From NCBI RefSeq assembly GCF_018390645.1, contig NZ_JAHBGC010000020.1, positions 661,467 through 725,466 on the forward strand: DNA of 64,000 nucleotides, written 5' to 3'. Below, in pieces: positions 15,861 to 26,803 of this stretch. The notes below the pieces were generated by a model that did not search any database, was not told the DNA's origin, and saw only the letters and a list, made by a program, of their open reading frames with translations. The DNA comes from Ancylobacter dichloromethanicus (GTDB lineage: Bacteria; Pseudomonadota; Alphaproteobacteria; Rhizobiales; Xanthobacteraceae). Position 1 is the first letter of the stretch; each line of letters begins with the position of its first letter. A program made the translations under genes and the position numbers.

Positions 15861-18128
15861 TCAGCCGACCAGCCGGGTACCGGCCGTTCCGCCGGTGCCT
15901 TTTCCGTCATTGGAGGCGGTGGGGCCGCCATCACGCGCGAAACGCAGGCGGATCCACGCGCCGCGCCCATTTGGGGCATCGTCCAGCTCGATGCCGCCGC
16001 CATGCTCTTCCATGATCTTCCCCACAATCGCGAGACCGAGCCCGGTGCCCTTCTCGCGGGTCGTCACATAGGGTTCCAGCAGCCGCGCCCGGTTCTCGGT
16101 CGGCAGCCCCTTGCCGTTGTCGATGACGTCGATCGTCACCATCCGCTCATTGGCGTGCACCGCCACCTGGATCCGTGGCGGCTCGCCGCGTTCCTCGGGT
16201 GGCACCGCCGCCAGCGCCTCGGTGGCGTTCTTGACGATGTTGGTCAGCGCCTGCGAGATCAGGCGGCGGTCGAAGCGGGCGACCACCGGCTGCTCGGGCA
16301 CGTCGAAGTCGATGGCGATGTCCGGATTGCCCACCCGCATGAGAAAGACCACCTGGCGCGCGGTCTCGCCCACATCCTGCGACTCGGCCACCGGCTTGGG
16401 CATGCGGGCGAAGGAGGAGAATTCGTCGACCATGCGGCCAATGTCGCCGACCTGGCGGATGATGGTCTCGGTGCACTGGTCGAACACCTCGCGGTCGGCC
16501 TCGATCACCTTGCCGTAGCGCCGGCGCAGCCGCTCCGCCGAGAGCTGGATCGGGGTCAGCGGGTTCTTGATCTCATGGGCGATGCGCCGGGCGACGTCGG
16601 CCCAGGCGGAGCTGCGCTGCGCCACGACCAGCTCGGTGATGTCGTCGAGGGTGACGACCCAGCCATGCTCGGCCTCGCGCGACTGCTCGGTGGTCACCCG
16701 CACCGCGATCACCCGGTCGCGGCCGTTGCGGGTCAGCGTCGTGTTGGCCTGCACGCTGCGCTCGCCGACCTCCATCGCCTGGGTGAGCAGCGAGGCCACT
16801 TCCGGCACCACCGTGCCGAACTCGCTGCCGAGCACGTCCGCCTCAAGCACGCCGAGCAGCTTTTCCGCCGGCCGGTTGATGATCGAGATGCGTCCCATCG
16901 AATCGAGGCCGATGACGCCGGCGCCGACGCCGGACAGTACCGCCTCGGTGAAGCGGCGGCGGGTGTCGATCTGGTCGCGGGCATGGACGAGGTCGTCGCG
17001 CTGGGTGCGCAGCTCCTGCGTCATCTTGTTGAAGGTTTCGGCGAGGCTCGACAGATCGCCCTCGGTGCGGCGCACCGGCACCTCGACATAGAGATTGCCG
17101 GCGGCGACGAGGTCGGCGGCGCCGATCAGCCGGCGGATCGGTGCCACCAGCCGGTTGGCGAAATGGATGCCGAGCCAGACGGCACAGAGCAGCACGGTCA
17201 GCGAGATCACCGCGTACAGCACCGCGAACGCCACCTGCACGCCCACACGCTGCTGTTCGAGGTCGCGATAGTCGACGACGGCGGCCTGCGTCTCCTTGAG
17301 ATATTCGATCACCCGCGGGTCGACCGCCCGCGCGACATAGAGGTAGAGGTCGCCGAAATCCTTGAGCGGGATGACCGCGCCGACATAGTCGGCGTCGCCG
17401 GGAAGGTAGATCAGCGGCTGCTCTTCGGTCGCGTCCTTCAACGCCAGATTCGCCGGCACGACGAATTCGCGGCCGACCCGGATGGTAGCCCGATCGATCA
17501 CCTGGAGGTTCTTGTCGATGATCATCGCGGCCGGGATGCCGCGCACCACCGCCTGCGCCGTCAACGCCTGTCGGAAGCGGCTGCGGTCCTGGTCCCACAG
17601 CGGCCGGATGCGCTGGAGGTCGCGCGCCATGCCGAGAATGTCGCCACGGATCGAATAGGCGTGCTCGCGCACATAGGTCTGGGCCACCGACACCGCATTG
17701 TCGACGATGGAGCGGGTACGCACCGAGAACCAGCGGTCGAGCCCCTTGTCCAGCGTGATGCTGGCCAGCACCGCTACCAGCAGCGCGGGCACCACCGCGA
17801 CGATGCCGAACAGGCCGACGATGCGCACGTGCAGCCGCGCCGCCGCCCTGCCCCGCTTGCGCGCCTTGACGATGCGCCACACCTCGCGGCCGACGATGCC
17901 GATCAACACCACCGACATCACGCCGTTGAGGCACAGCACGACGATGACGACATCCTGCGAGGGCACCAGCGGCGTGATGCCGATCAGGATGATGAAACTG
18001 GCCAGCGCCATTAACAGCGCCAGCAGCACCGCCAGCGGCGCCAGACCCCACAGCGAGAAACGGAAACCCATCCCGCCGAGATCGAGCGCATCCTGCCTGT
18101 CGGTACCGCGAGTCGGAGCGTCGCTCAT
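15861..18128 (-). CDS. ntrY: Sensor histidine kinase NtrY
   Basis: 755-residue membrane sensor that phosphorylates NtrX. Three N-terminal hydrophobic helices (about residues 25-55, 60-80, 105-130) are followed by a roughly 160-residue periplasmic segment and another helix near 300. HAMP (FANRLVAPIRRLIGAADLVAAG region), PAS, HisKA with the phospho-histidine in [13 protein letters not shown], and an HATPase domain with NIVKNATEAL, DNGKGLP and GTGLGLAIV follow. The C-terminal tail is Gly/Thr-rich. A hairpin and about 120 bases separate it from ntrC, so it may have its own transcription start. Confidence 0.95.
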   Translation of the reverse strand: MSDAPTRGTDRQDALDLGGMGFRFSLWGLAPLAVLLALLMALASFIILIGITPLVPSQDVVIVVLCLNGVMSVVLIGIVGREVWRIVKARKRGRAAARLHVRIVGLFGIVAVVPALLVAVLASITLDKGLDRWFSVRTRSIVDNAVSVAQTYVREHAYSIRGDILGMARDLQRIRPLWDQDRSRFRQALTAQAVVRGIPAAMIIDKNLQVIDRATIRVGREFVVPANLALKDATEEQPLIYLPGDADYVGAVIPLKDFGDLYLYVARAVDPRVIEYLKETQAAVVDYRDLEQQRVGVQVAFAVLYAVISLTVLLCAVWLGIHFANRLVAPIRRLIGAADLVAAGNLYVEVPVRRTEGDLSSLAETFNKMTQELRTQRDDLVHARDQIDTRRRFTEAVLSGVGAGVIGLDSMGRISIINRPAEKLLGVLEADVLGSEFGTVVPEVASLLTQAMEVGERSVQANTTLTRNGRDRVIAVRVTTEQSREAEHGWVVTLDDITELVVAQRSSAWADVARRIAHEIKNPLTPIQLSAERLRRRYGKVIEADREVFDQCTETIIRQVGDIGRMVDEFSSFARMPKPVAESQDVGETARQVVFLMRVGNPDIAIDFDVPEQPVVARFDRRLISQALTNIVKNATEALAAVPPEERGEPPRIQVAVHANERMVTIDVIDNGKGLPTENRARLLEPYVTTREKGTGLGLAIVGKIMEEHGGGIELDDAPNGRGAWIRLRFARDGGPTASNDGKGTGGTAGTRLVG

Positions 18129-18213
18129 CCGTCACCACTTCGGCGGCCGGGAATCGGCACGCGCCACTGATGCAATGATACGACACTGGTGCTAAAATGT
18201 GACATTGGCGAGC

Positions 18214-18239
18214 CGCCCCCGCTTTATTTCGCGAGGGCG
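18214..18239 (-). terminator. Stem-loop between ntrC and ntrY
   Basis: In the minus-strand transcript, CGCCCUCGC and GCGGGGGCG form a nine-pair stem (one U-G wobble) around the A-rich loop GAAAUAAA, directly after the ntrC stop. A short UUUU run occurs only some 15 bases later. It may be a weak terminator, an attenuator or a processing site that separates ntrBC from ntrYX expression. Confidence 0.4.
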
Positions 18240-18247
18240 CGCGTTGC

Positions 18248-19693
<1,446 letters not shown>

Positions 19694-19701
19694 GGCGGTT
19701 C

Positions 19702-20832
19702 TCAACTCTTCTCGGTACCGCGGGCGGCGCGATACATGGGCATGAGGACACGGAAGGTGGTGCGGCGCGGCTGGCTGTCGCATTCGATGATGCCGCCATG
19801 GTCGCCGACGATCTTTGCCACCAGGGCAAGGCCGAGGCCGGTACCGGTCGGCTTGGTGGTGACGAAGGGATCGAACAGATGCGGCATCAGGTCCTCCGGG
19901 ACGCCGGGGCCGTTGTCGCGCACGCAGAATTCGAGCGGCAGGCTGACCCGCGCCGGGGCGCCGGGCACCATCAGCCGCACGCCGGGGCGGAAGGCGGTGG
20001 TGAGATGGATCTCGCCGTCCGGCGAATCGCCGATCGCCTCGGCGGCGTTCTTCACCAGGTTGAGGAACACCTGCACCAGCTGGTCGCGATTGGCGAGTAC
20101 CGGCGGCAGCGAGGGGTCGTACTCCTCGACGAAGCGGATGTGGCGGGCAAAGCCGGTGCTGGCCAGCGTGCGCACATGCTCCAGCACCGCGTGGATGTTC
20201 ACCGGCTCGCGTTCGATCGGCCGCTCGTCGGAGAACACCTCCATGCGGTCGACCAGCTTGACGATACGGTCGGCCTCGTCGGTGATCAGCCGGGTCAGCG
20301 AGCGGTCGTCGTCGCTGGCGGAAAGCTCCAGCAACTGCGCCGCGCCGCGAATGCCCGACAGCGGGTTCTTGATCTCGTGCGCCAGCATCGAGGCCAGCGC
20401 GGTCACCGAGCGGGCGGCGCCGCGATGGGTGAGCTGGCGGTCCATCTTGTCGGCAATGGTGCGCTCCTGCAGCATGATGACGACATGGCCGGGCACTTCC
20501 GACAACGGCGCGACATGGATGTCGACGATGCGCTCGCCGCCATTGCGCGGCGTGCCGAGGTCGACGCGGTATTCGTTCACGGCCGCGCCGCGTGTGCGCA
20601 CCTGCTCGACCAGCGACAGGATCGGGCTGCCGAAGGGCACGAATTCCTGCAACCGATGACGCACCAGAACCGCGAGCGAGGCCTCGAAGAAGGCTTCGGC
20701 GGCGACATTGGCGTCGACCAGTCGATTGTCCTCCGCCACCGTGATCACCGGATGCGGCAGGGCATTGACGACGGCTTCCGCGGTCGCTTTCCCGTCGCGC
20801 AGGCCCGGACGTTGCGAGGAAACCGAATTCAT
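19702..20832 (-). CDS. ntrB: Nitrogen regulation sensor kinase NtrB
   Basis: Cytosolic 376-residue histidine kinase that phosphorylates or dephosphorylates NtrC under PII control. A PAS domain (residues about 17-125) precedes HisKA with His152 in [12 protein letters not shown] and an HATPase domain with [17 protein letters not shown] and GTGLGLALV. No membrane helix is present, as expected for NtrB. I place the start at 20832, because its ATG shares the ATGA with the dusB stop and follows GGAGAGAAG; an ATG five codons upstream lies inside dusB. Confidence 0.95.
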   Translation of the reverse strand: MNSVSSQRPGLRDGKATAEAVVNALPHPVITVAEDNRLVDANVAAEAFFEASLAVLVRHRLQEFVPFGSPILSLVEQVRTRGAAVNEYRVDLGTPRNGGERIVDIHVAPLSEVPGHVVIMLQERTIADKMDRQLTHRGAARSVTALASMLAHEIKNPLSGIRGAAQLLELSASDDDRSLTRLITDEADRIVKLVDRMEVFSDERPIEREPVNIHAVLEHVRTLASTGFARHIRFVEEYDPSLPPVLANRDQLVQVFLNLVKNAAEAIGDSPDGEIHLTTAFRPGVRLMVPGAPARVSLPLEFCVRDNGPGVPEDLMPHLFDPFVTTKPTGTGLGLALVAKIVGDHGGIIECDSQPRRTTFRVLMPMYRAARGTEKS

Positions 20833-21860
20833 GCAGCTTCTCTCCATCCAATGTCGTCATAGGCGTCGCGGATTCCGGAGACGACGCGCGCCGGGTCCTC
20901 GAGGGTAAGAAGTCGCTTGCGCCAAAGGGCGGCGGCTTCGGGTGCGCGGCCAGCGCTCGCCGCGGCCGCGGCCAGCGACCAGCCGACATGCTTTCGGGCG
21001 CAGCGCATGCCGAGGGAGCGGCCGTAATGCGAGAGCCAGCCCTCATAGAGTTCGATCAGCACGTCGCGCTGTTCGGCGAGCGGCGGGTCGGCGGGCGCCC
21101 GGCCGGTGCGCAGGAAGGCGGCGACCTGCCCGGGAAACCAGGGACGCCCCTGCGCCCCGCGACCGATCATCACGCCGTCGGCGCCGGAGGCCGCCAGCAT
21201 CGCGGTGGCGTCGGCGAAATCGACGAGGTCGCCATTGGCGAGCACGGGGATGCGCACCGCCTGCCTGACCGCGCGGATCGCCGCCCAGTCCGCGCGGCCA
21301 GTGTAGAACTGGCAGCGGGTGCGGCCGTGAATGGTGATCATCTGCACGCCGATATCCTCGGCGCGGCGGGCGAGTTCGGGCGCCACCGGCGCGCCCTCGT
21401 CCCAGCCGAGCCGGGTCTTCAGCGTCACCGGCACCCTCACCGCGCCGACCACCGCCGCGATGATGCGGGTGGCGAGGTCGAGGTCGCGCAGCAGCGCCGA
21501 GCCGGCGAGCCCGGTGGTGACCCGCTTGGCCGGGCACCCCATGTTGATGTCGATGAGCGCGGCCCCGGCGGCCTCGGCCAGGCGGGCGGCGCGGGCCATC
21601 AAGGCGGGCTCGTTGCCGGCGAGCTGGACGGCGTGCAGCGCCACCCCCGCCCCTTCCGCCCGCAGCAGGGTTTCCTCGTGTCCGGTCTCCAGCGCGCCGG
21701 CGGCCACCATCTCCGACACCGCCAGCGACGCGCCGTAGCGCAGCGCCATGCGCCGCATCGGCGCGTCGGTAATGCCGGCCATGGGCGCGAGCACGACCGA
21801 GCCCGGCACCTCAACGGTGCCGATCTGAAGAGGGGCGACGGCGGAAAAACAAAGGGTCAA
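20829..21860 (-). CDS. dusB: tRNA-dihydrouridine synthase DusB (NifR3 family)
   Basis: 343-residue FMN-dependent reductase that converts uridine to dihydrouridine in tRNA. Signatures are the FMN-binding [13 protein letters not shown] near residue 26, the catalytic cysteine in [29 protein letters not shown] and [10 protein letters not shown]. The apparent start is a TTG at 21860; no ATG or GTG closer to the conserved region leaves a complete N-terminus, so the start is moderately sure. It overlaps ntrB by four bases, the classical nifR3-ntrB-ntrC operon of alphaproteobacteria. Confidence 0.94.
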   Translation of the reverse strand: MTLCFSAVAPLQIGTVEVPGSVVLAPMAGITDAPMRRMALRYGASLAVSEMVAAGALETGHEETLLRAEGAGVALHAVQLAGNEPALMARAARLAEAAGAALIDINMGCPAKRVTTGLAGSALLRDLDLATRIIAAVVGAVRVPVTLKTRLGWDEGAPVAPELARRAEDIGVQMITIHGRTRCQFYTGRADWAAIRAVRQAVRIPVLANGDLVDFADATAMLAASGADGVMIGRGAQGRPWFPGQVAAFLRTGRAPADPPLAEQRDVLIELYEGWLSHYGRSLGMRCARKHVGWSLAAAAASAGRAPEAAALWRKRLLTLEDPARVVSGIRDAYDDIGWREAA

Positions 21861-21909
21861 GCGGCGATCACTCGATGCACATTTAATAAGCCCGACCAGC
21901 GGTGCCTAT

Positions 21910-21937
21910 ATAATAGCCATGCCGAGCGCAGCATCAA
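21910..21937 (-). promoter_or_regulatory. Probable sigma70 promoter of dusB-ntrBC
   Basis: On the minus strand a -35 box TTGATG and a -10 box TATTAT are separated by 16 bases. Transcription would begin about 45 bases before the dusB start. No NtrC-type TGCAC-N7-GTGCA dyad with correct spacing was seen next to it. Confidence 0.55.
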
Positions 21938-22047
21938 CCCATGCGAAGGGCTTACGTCAAATCTTTTGCAATCAGGTGCCGCTTTTGCGCTAAACGAGCC
22001 GGCGGGGCAAGTCTGCGCTGATGAAGCGGCAGTCAGCGGAAGGGCGG

Positions 22048-23226
22048 ATGCATACGCGGATGCGCACGGACGTGATCGTGGTGGCGGCCGGCAGCGGCCA
22101 GAGGGCGGGCGAAGGATTGCCCAAGCAATACCGGTCGCTGGGAGGGGTGCCGGTGCTGCGCCGCACGCTCGCGGGCTTCATCGGCCAGCCCGGCATCCGC
22201 AACGTGCTGCCGGTTATCTCGCCCGGACATGCCGAGCTTTGCGACGCCGCCCTTGCCGGCCTCGATGGGGTGCTGGCGCCGGTGGCGGGCGGTGCCACGC
22301 GGCAGGCCTCTGTGCGGGCCGGGCTGGAGGCGCTGGCGCAGGACCCGCCCGAGCTGGTGCTGATCCATGATGCGGCCCGCCCCTTCGTCTCCGCCCGGCT
22401 GGTGGCGGAAGCCATCGCCATGGCCTCCGCGCAGGGCGCGGCGGTGCCGGCGCTGGCGCTCGTCGACACGATCAAGGCGGTGGCCGCGCCCGGCTTTCTC
22501 GCCACCGGTCCCGACCGCAACGCCCTGCGCGGCGTGCAGACCCCGCAGGCCTTCCGCTACGCGATGATCGCCGCCGCGCATCGGGCGCAGGCGGGCGCGG
22601 ACGACCTGACCGACGACGCGGCGGTGGCGGAGGCCGCCGGGCACCGTGTGGCGGCCTTTGCCGGCGACCCCGCCAACATCAAGCTCACCACGCCGGAGGA
22701 TTTCGTGACCGCCGAACGCCGCCTGCTGGCTGGACTGGCCGATGTGCGCACCGCCACCGGATTCGACGTCCACGCCTTCGGTCCCGGCGACCATGTGGTG
22801 CTCGGCGGCCTGCGCATCCCCCACACGCACGGCCTCGCCGGCCATTCCGATGCCGACGTGGTGCTGCATGCTCTGACCGACGCTCTGCTCGGGACCATCG
22901 GCAGCGGTGATATCGGCCATCACTTCCCGCCGTCCGACCCGCAATGGAAGGGCGCCGCCTCCGACCAGTTCCTCGCCCACGCCGCCGGCCTGGTGCGGGC
23001 GGCGGGCGGGCGCATCGCCCATCTCGACGCCACAGTGATCTGCGAGGCGCCGAAGATCGGCCCGTACCGCGAGGCGATGCGGGCGCGGATCGCCGCCATT
23101 CTCGACATCGCGGTGGCGCGGGTCAGCGTGAAGGCCACGACCAGCGAGCAACTGGGCTTCACCGGCCGGCGCGAGGGCATTGCCGCGCTGGCGGCGGCGA
23201 CCGTCCGCCTGCCCTGGATCGACTGA
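22048..23226 (+). CDS. ispDF: Bifunctional IspD/IspF isoprenoid biosynthesis enzyme
   Basis: Fused enzyme for two MEP-pathway steps: CDP-ME synthesis (IspD) and ME-cPP formation (IspF). The IspD half has the nucleotide-binding [18 protein letters not shown], the HDAARPFV motif and [11 protein letters not shown]. The IspF half begins near [19 protein letters not shown], with the DxH zinc ligands, [17 protein letters not shown] and [17 protein letters not shown]. The intervening CDP-MEK enzyme (IspE) is not in the window. The fusion is typical of alphaproteobacteria. GGAAGGG precedes ATG 22048; ATGs at 22021 and 22060 are alternatives. Confidence 0.95.
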   Translation: MHTRMRTDVIVVAAGSGQRAGEGLPKQYRSLGGVPVLRRTLAGFIGQPGIRNVLPVISPGHAELCDAALAGLDGVLAPVAGGATRQASVRAGLEALAQDPPELVLIHDAARPFVSARLVAEAIAMASAQGAAVPALALVDTIKAVAAPGFLATGPDRNALRGVQTPQAFRYAMIAAAHRAQAGADDLTDDAAVAEAAGHRVAAFAGDPANIKLTTPEDFVTAERRLLAGLADVRTATGFDVHAFGPGDHVVLGGLRIPHTHGLAGHSDADVVLHALTDALLGTIGSGDIGHHFPPSDPQWKGAASDQFLAHAAGLVRAAGGRIAHLDATVICEAPKIGPYREAMRARIAAILDIAVARVSVKATTSEQLGFTGRREGIAALAAATVRLPWID

Positions 23227-23239
23227 GAGGAGAGCGCCC

Positions 23240-23776
23240 ATGGGCCAGACACGGGATGCCATCGACCTGGAGGCGATTCGCGTGCTCGACCTTTGCCGCG
23301 CGCGCGGGCTCACCGTCGCCACCGCCGAATCCTGCACCGGCGGTCTCGTCGCCGGTGCGCTGACCGACATCGCCGGTTCCTCCGACGTGGTCGACCGCGG
23401 CTTCGTCACCTATTCCAACGCCGCCAAGCAGGAGATGCTCGGCGTGTCGCCGGCGACGCTGGACGCCCATGGCGCGGTAAGCGAGGAGACCGCACGCGAG
23501 ATGGTGACCGGCCTGCTGCGCGTCGCCAGAACCTCGCTCGGGGTCTCGATCACCGGCATTGCCGGCCCGGGCGGCGGCTCGGCAGCGAAGCCGGTCGGCC
23601 TCGTCCACTTCGCCGCCGGCAATCGCGGGGGAGAGGTCCTCGTGCGGCGGGAGGTGTTCGCCGGGCAGGACCGTGCCGGCGTGCGCCGGCTTTCCGTGCT
23701 CACCGCGCTCGCCATGCTGGCGGAACTCGCCGCCCGCGAGCCGGTTCGCGACTTCGCGCCGGGTGGTCAGGCATAG
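23240..23776 (+). CDS. CinA C-terminal domain protein (nicotinamide-nucleotide amidohydrolase, PncC type)
   Basis: 178-residue stand-alone CinA C-terminal domain. It deamidates nicotinamide mononucleotide in NAD salvage in characterised relatives. Motifs are ATAESCTGGLVAG, with the conserved Glu-Ser-Cys-Thr-Gly-Gly, VTYSNAAKQEMLGV, GAVSEETAREM and SITGIAGPGGGS. A good ribosome site GAGAGGAGA precedes ATG 23240, fourteen bases after ispDF. The N-terminal competence domain of full CinA is absent. Its last ten bases overlap the convergent DMT transporter gene. Confidence 0.88.
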   Translation: MGQTRDAIDLEAIRVLDLCRARGLTVATAESCTGGLVAGALTDIAGSSDVVDRGFVTYSNAAKQEMLGVSPATLDAHGAVSEETAREMVTGLLRVARTSLGVSITGIAGPGGGSAAKPVGLVHFAAGNRGGEVLVRREVFAGQDRAGVRRLSVLTALAMLAELAAREPVRDFAPGGQA

Positions 23777-24627
23777 CGCCTGGCGCCGGCGACGCAGAAC
23801 ACGACCGCCACCGTCGAGGCCAGCATGCTCCAGGCGATGGTCTCGTGCAGAAACGCCGCTGCCAGCATAAGGCCGAAGAAGGGCTGCAGAAGCTGCAACT
23901 GGCCCACCCCGGCGATCCCGCCCAGGGCGAGGCCGCGATACCAGAACACGAAGCCGATCAGCATGCTGAACACCGAGACATAGCCGAGGCCGATCCACGC
24001 CGGCAGGCCGATGCCGGCCAGGCTGCCGGGAAGGCTGAACAGGGCGAGCGGCGCCATCGCCGGCAGCGACGCCAGCAGCGCCCAGGAGATGACCTGCCAG
24101 CCGCCGAGCCGGCGCGAGAGCGTCGCCCCTTCGGCATAGCCGAGCCCGCAGAACAGGATGGCGGCGATCATCAGCAGATCGCCGGTCAAGGTGCCGCCGC
24201 CGCCCTGCGACAGGGCGAAGCCGGCGACGGTGGCGGCACCGAGCAGGGAGAACAGCCAGAACGCCGGCTTCGGGCGCTCGCCGCCGCGCAGCACCCCGAA
24301 CAGGGCGGTGGCGAGCGGCAGCACGCCGATGAAGACGATCGAATGCGCCGCGCTCATGTGCTGAAGCGCCAGCCCGGTGAGCAGCGGGAAGCCGACCACC
24401 ACCCCGAGGGCGACCACGGCGAGCGGGACGATGTCGCCCCTTGCCGGCCGCGCCTGTCGGAGCGCGAACAGAAAGCCGGCGCCGAGCACCGCGGCGATCG
24501 CGGCCCGTGCCGAGGTCAGGAAGACCGGCGAGAATTCCGCCACCGCGACCCGCGTCGCCGGCAGCGAACCGCTGAAGATGATGACGCCGAGCAGGCCGTT
24601 GCCCCAGCCCGAACCCGATTTTTCCAT
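23767..24627 (-). CDS. EamA/DMT-family transporter
   Basis: 286-residue inner-membrane protein with two EamA repeats and about ten hydrophobic helices, the drug/metabolite transporter pattern. Cues are GNGLLGVIIFSGSLPATRVAV at the first helix (region 8-30), QHMSAAHSIVFIGVLPLATALFG in the first repeat and LLQPFFGLMLAA in the second. Transport is probably export of an amino acid or metabolite. ATG 24627 follows GGAGGAG. The gene diverges from a MocR-type regulator, so it is a likely target of it. The C-terminus overlaps the cinA-like gene by ten bases on the opposite strand. Confidence 0.85.
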   Translation of the reverse strand: MEKSGSGWGNGLLGVIIFSGSLPATRVAVAEFSPVFLTSARAAIAAVLGAGFLFALRQARPARGDIVPLAVVALGVVVGFPLLTGLALQHMSAAHSIVFIGVLPLATALFGVLRGGERPKPAFWLFSLLGAATVAGFALSQGGGGTLTGDLLMIAAILFCGLGYAEGATLSRRLGGWQVISWALLASLPAMAPLALFSLPGSLAGIGLPAWIGLGYVSVFSMLIGFVFWYRGLALGGIAGVGQLQLLQPFFGLMLAAAFLHETIAWSMLASTVAVVFCVAGARRYA

Positions 24628-24685
24628 GTCGCTCCTCCGGACGCCGGGATAGCGGCTTTCCGGCCGGCTCGGCAGGGACAGCCCA

Positions 24686-24729
24686 GTACAATTTCGCGAA
24701 TCTGTAGCTATGATGAGAGCGGTACACTT
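24686..24729. promoter_or_regulatory. Candidate operator of the divergent MocR/DMT pair
   Basis: Direct repeats GTACAATT (24686-24693) and GTACACTT (24722-24729) lie 36 bases apart in the 116-base divergent gap. Between them are a palindrome TTCGCGAA (24693-24700) and a TATGAT (24709-24714) that could be the -10 of the regulator gene. MocR proteins commonly bind direct repeats near their own promoter, so this is a plausible shared control site. Confidence 0.4.
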
Positions 24730-24743
24730 GCCGGAATGCGGAC

Positions 24744-26168
24744 ATGGCCAAAGCTGGGACAACACGCACCGAGGCGCTGATGCAGGCGGTCCGCGCGAAG
24801 ATCGCGGCGCGCGCGCTCGCGCCGGGCGACCGCCTGCCCTCGATTCGCCGCCTTGCCGCGACCATGGGCGTGTCGGCGTCGACCGTGGTCGAGGCCTATG
24901 ACCGGCTGGAGGCCGAAGGGCTGATAAGGGCACGGCGCGGTTCCGGCTTCTTCGCGACGGGCGCCGATCTCCCGCCCCTGGCGCTGGCGGAGATGGGCGC
25001 GCTGCGCCCGCGCGCCGTCGACCCGTTCTGGGTCTCGCGCCAATCGCTGGATTCCGACCCGTCGGCGCTCAAGCCGGGCTGCGGCTGGCTGCCGGCGGAC
25101 TGGATGCCGACGGGCGCCCTGCGCAAGGGCTTGCGGGCGCTGGGGCGCGAGGCGGACGCGCTGCTCACCGACTACGGCAACACAAGCGGCTCCCTCCCCC
25201 TGCGCCGCCTGCTGCTCGGCCGGCTGGCCGAGGAAGGCATCGCCGCCGGTCCGGAGCAGATCATGCTGACCGGGTCGGGTACGCAGGCGATCGACCTCAT
25301 ATGCCGGCTGCTGCTGCGCCCGGGCGATGCGGTGCTGGTGGACGATCCCTGCTATTTCAACTTCCAGGCGCTCCTGCGCGCGCATCAGGTCCGCATCGTC
25401 GGCGTGCCCTTCACGCCGACGGGGCCGGATGTCGCCGCCTTCGAGCAGGCCGTCGCCGCCGCCGCGCCGCGCCTCTACATCACCAATTCGGCGCTGCACA
25501 ACCCGACCGGCGCGAGCCTCTCGCCGCAGACCGCGCATCGCGTGCTCGCCGCCGCCGCGGCGGGCGGGCTGACGGTCGTGGAGGACGACATCTTCGCCGA
25601 TTTCGAGCCCGCCCTGTCGCCGCGCCTCGCCATCCTCGACGGGCTTGACCGGGTGATCCGGATCGGCAGCTTCTCGAAGACGCTGTCCGCCGCCGTGCGC
25701 TGCGGCTACATCGCGGCGCGGGCGGACTGGATCGAGAACCTCGTCGATCTCCAGATCGCGACGAGTTTCGGCGGGCCGAGCGCGGTGGCGACCGAACTGG
25801 TCGCCGGCATCCTCGCCGGCGGCAGCTATCGCAAGCACATGAACGAGACCCGGCTGCGGCTGGCACGGGCGCGGCAGGAGGCCGCCGAGCGGCTGGCCGC
25901 TCTCGGCCTGGTGCCGTGGATCATGCCGCGCGGCGGGTTCTACCTGTGGTGCCGCCTGCCGGAGGGGCTCGACTCATCCGCCCTCGCCCAGCGCTGCCTG
26001 GCCGACAATGTCGTTCTCGCGCCGGGAAACGTGTTCAGCGTCTCCCAGAGTGCGGCCTCGTTCCTGCGCTTCAACGTCGCCCAGATGGCCGACCCGCGCA
26101 TCCTCGCATCGCTGCGCGGCGCAATGGCGGGCCAGCACGGAACGCCCGTGGGCCTCAACCCGCCGTAA
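24744..26168 (+). CDS. MocR-type PLP-dependent transcriptional regulator (GntR + aminotransferase)
   Basis: 474-residue regulator combining an N-terminal winged helix (residues about 5-75, GDRLPSIRRLAATMGVSASTVVEAYDRL region) with a class I aminotransferase fold. The PLP-lysine site is GSFSKTLSAAVRCGYI, and the NPTG motif is in SALHNPTGASL. Proteins of this subfamily sense PLP, amino acids or GABA-like ligands rather than transaminating. It is divergent from a DMT exporter, which suggests ligand-induced export control. Its stop overlaps the convergent dhaL by 14 bases. Confidence 0.88.
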   Translation: MAKAGTTRTEALMQAVRAKIAARALAPGDRLPSIRRLAATMGVSASTVVEAYDRLEAEGLIRARRGSGFFATGADLPPLALAEMGALRPRAVDPFWVSRQSLDSDPSALKPGCGWLPADWMPTGALRKGLRALGREADALLTDYGNTSGSLPLRRLLLGRLAEEGIAAGPEQIMLTGSGTQAIDLICRLLLRPGDAVLVDDPCYFNFQALLRAHQVRIVGVPFTPTGPDVAAFEQAVAAAAPRLYITNSALHNPTGASLSPQTAHRVLAAAAAGGLTVVEDDIFADFEPALSPRLAILDGLDRVIRIGSFSKTLSAAVRCGYIAARADWIENLVDLQIATSFGGPSAVATELVAGILAGGSYRKHMNETRLRLARARQEAAERLAALGLVPWIMPRGGFYLWCRLPEGLDSSALAQRCLADNVVLAPGNVFSVSQSAASFLRFNVAQMADPRILASLRGAMAGQHGTPVGLNPP

Positions 26169-26796
26169 ACGCGCTCATCTGCCTGACGAGCATCATGCCG
26201 ACGGTGGCGCCGGCATCCTGCAGGCCGATGGTCTTCTCCTGGAAGGCGGCCGCCTTGCCGTGCTGGGCGAGCAGGGTCTTGGTCCGCTCCAGCGCCGCCT
26301 CGGCCTCCTGCGCCGCCGCAGCCATCGCCGGGGCCAGCGCGGCGCCGCTCTGCGCCTGTACCTCCAGCACGGTGGCGACGGGATCGAGCACGTCGAGGAT
26401 GGTCTTGTCGCCGAGCCGGGCCTTGCCGCGCTCGGCGATGCCGGTGGTGAAGGCGCGCCAGAACAGCGCCGCCTGCGCGGTGCCGATCGCCTCCGTGCCG
26501 TCGAGCGCCTTGGCCCCACGCAGGAAGCCGGTGGCGGTGAGCGTGCCCATGGTCGAGGGCGCGGTCTTGGCGATGACCGCGCCGGCGACGCGCAGCAGCT
26601 TCGGCAAGCCGGCGCCCGCGCCTTCCGCCGCCACCGCGTCGGCGGCGGCGGTGAAGGACTTCGCCATGGTGATGCCGAGATCGCTGTCGCCGACCTTGCC
26701 GTCGAGCGCGATCAGGAAATCCCGCTCGGCGACGAACAGGTCGCGCCAGCTCCGGAACAGGCCGATCAGGTCCTCGGCGCGAAGGACGTCCATCAT
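26155..26796 (-). CDS. dhaL: DhaL-type subunit of dihydroxyacetone-like kinase
   Basis: 213-residue nucleotide-binding subunit. The Mg-ADP/ATP-binding aspartates are spaced as in DhaL: Asp32, Asp37 and Asp39 (LDGKVGDSDLG). Other helical-barrel landmarks are TMGTLTATGF and LDVLDPV. It is encoded seven bases after dhaK and ends a six-gene operon with a sugar ABC importer. No DhaM/PTS subunit is visible in the window, so the kinase may use ATP directly rather than phosphoenolpyruvate. The stop overlaps the MocR gene by 14 bases on the opposite strand. Confidence 0.85.
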   Translation of the reverse strand: MMDVLRAEDLIGLFRSWRDLFVAERDFLIALDGKVGDSDLGITMAKSFTAAADAVAAEGAGAGLPKLLRVAGAVIAKTAPSTMGTLTATGFLRGAKALDGTEAIGTAQAALFWRAFTTGIAERGKARLGDKTILDVLDPVATVLEVQAQSGAALAPAMAAAAQEAEAALERTKTLLAQHGKAAAFQEKTIGLQDAGATVGMMLVRQMSAFTAG

Positions 26797-26803
26797 CGTC
26801 TCC

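Noticed and set aside
16002..18014. Plus-strand 670-codon open frame opposite ntrY
   Set aside because: Looks long enough to be real, but the residue mix is His/Asp/Arg-rich, the usual antisense pattern; ntrY on the other strand has all kinase motifs.
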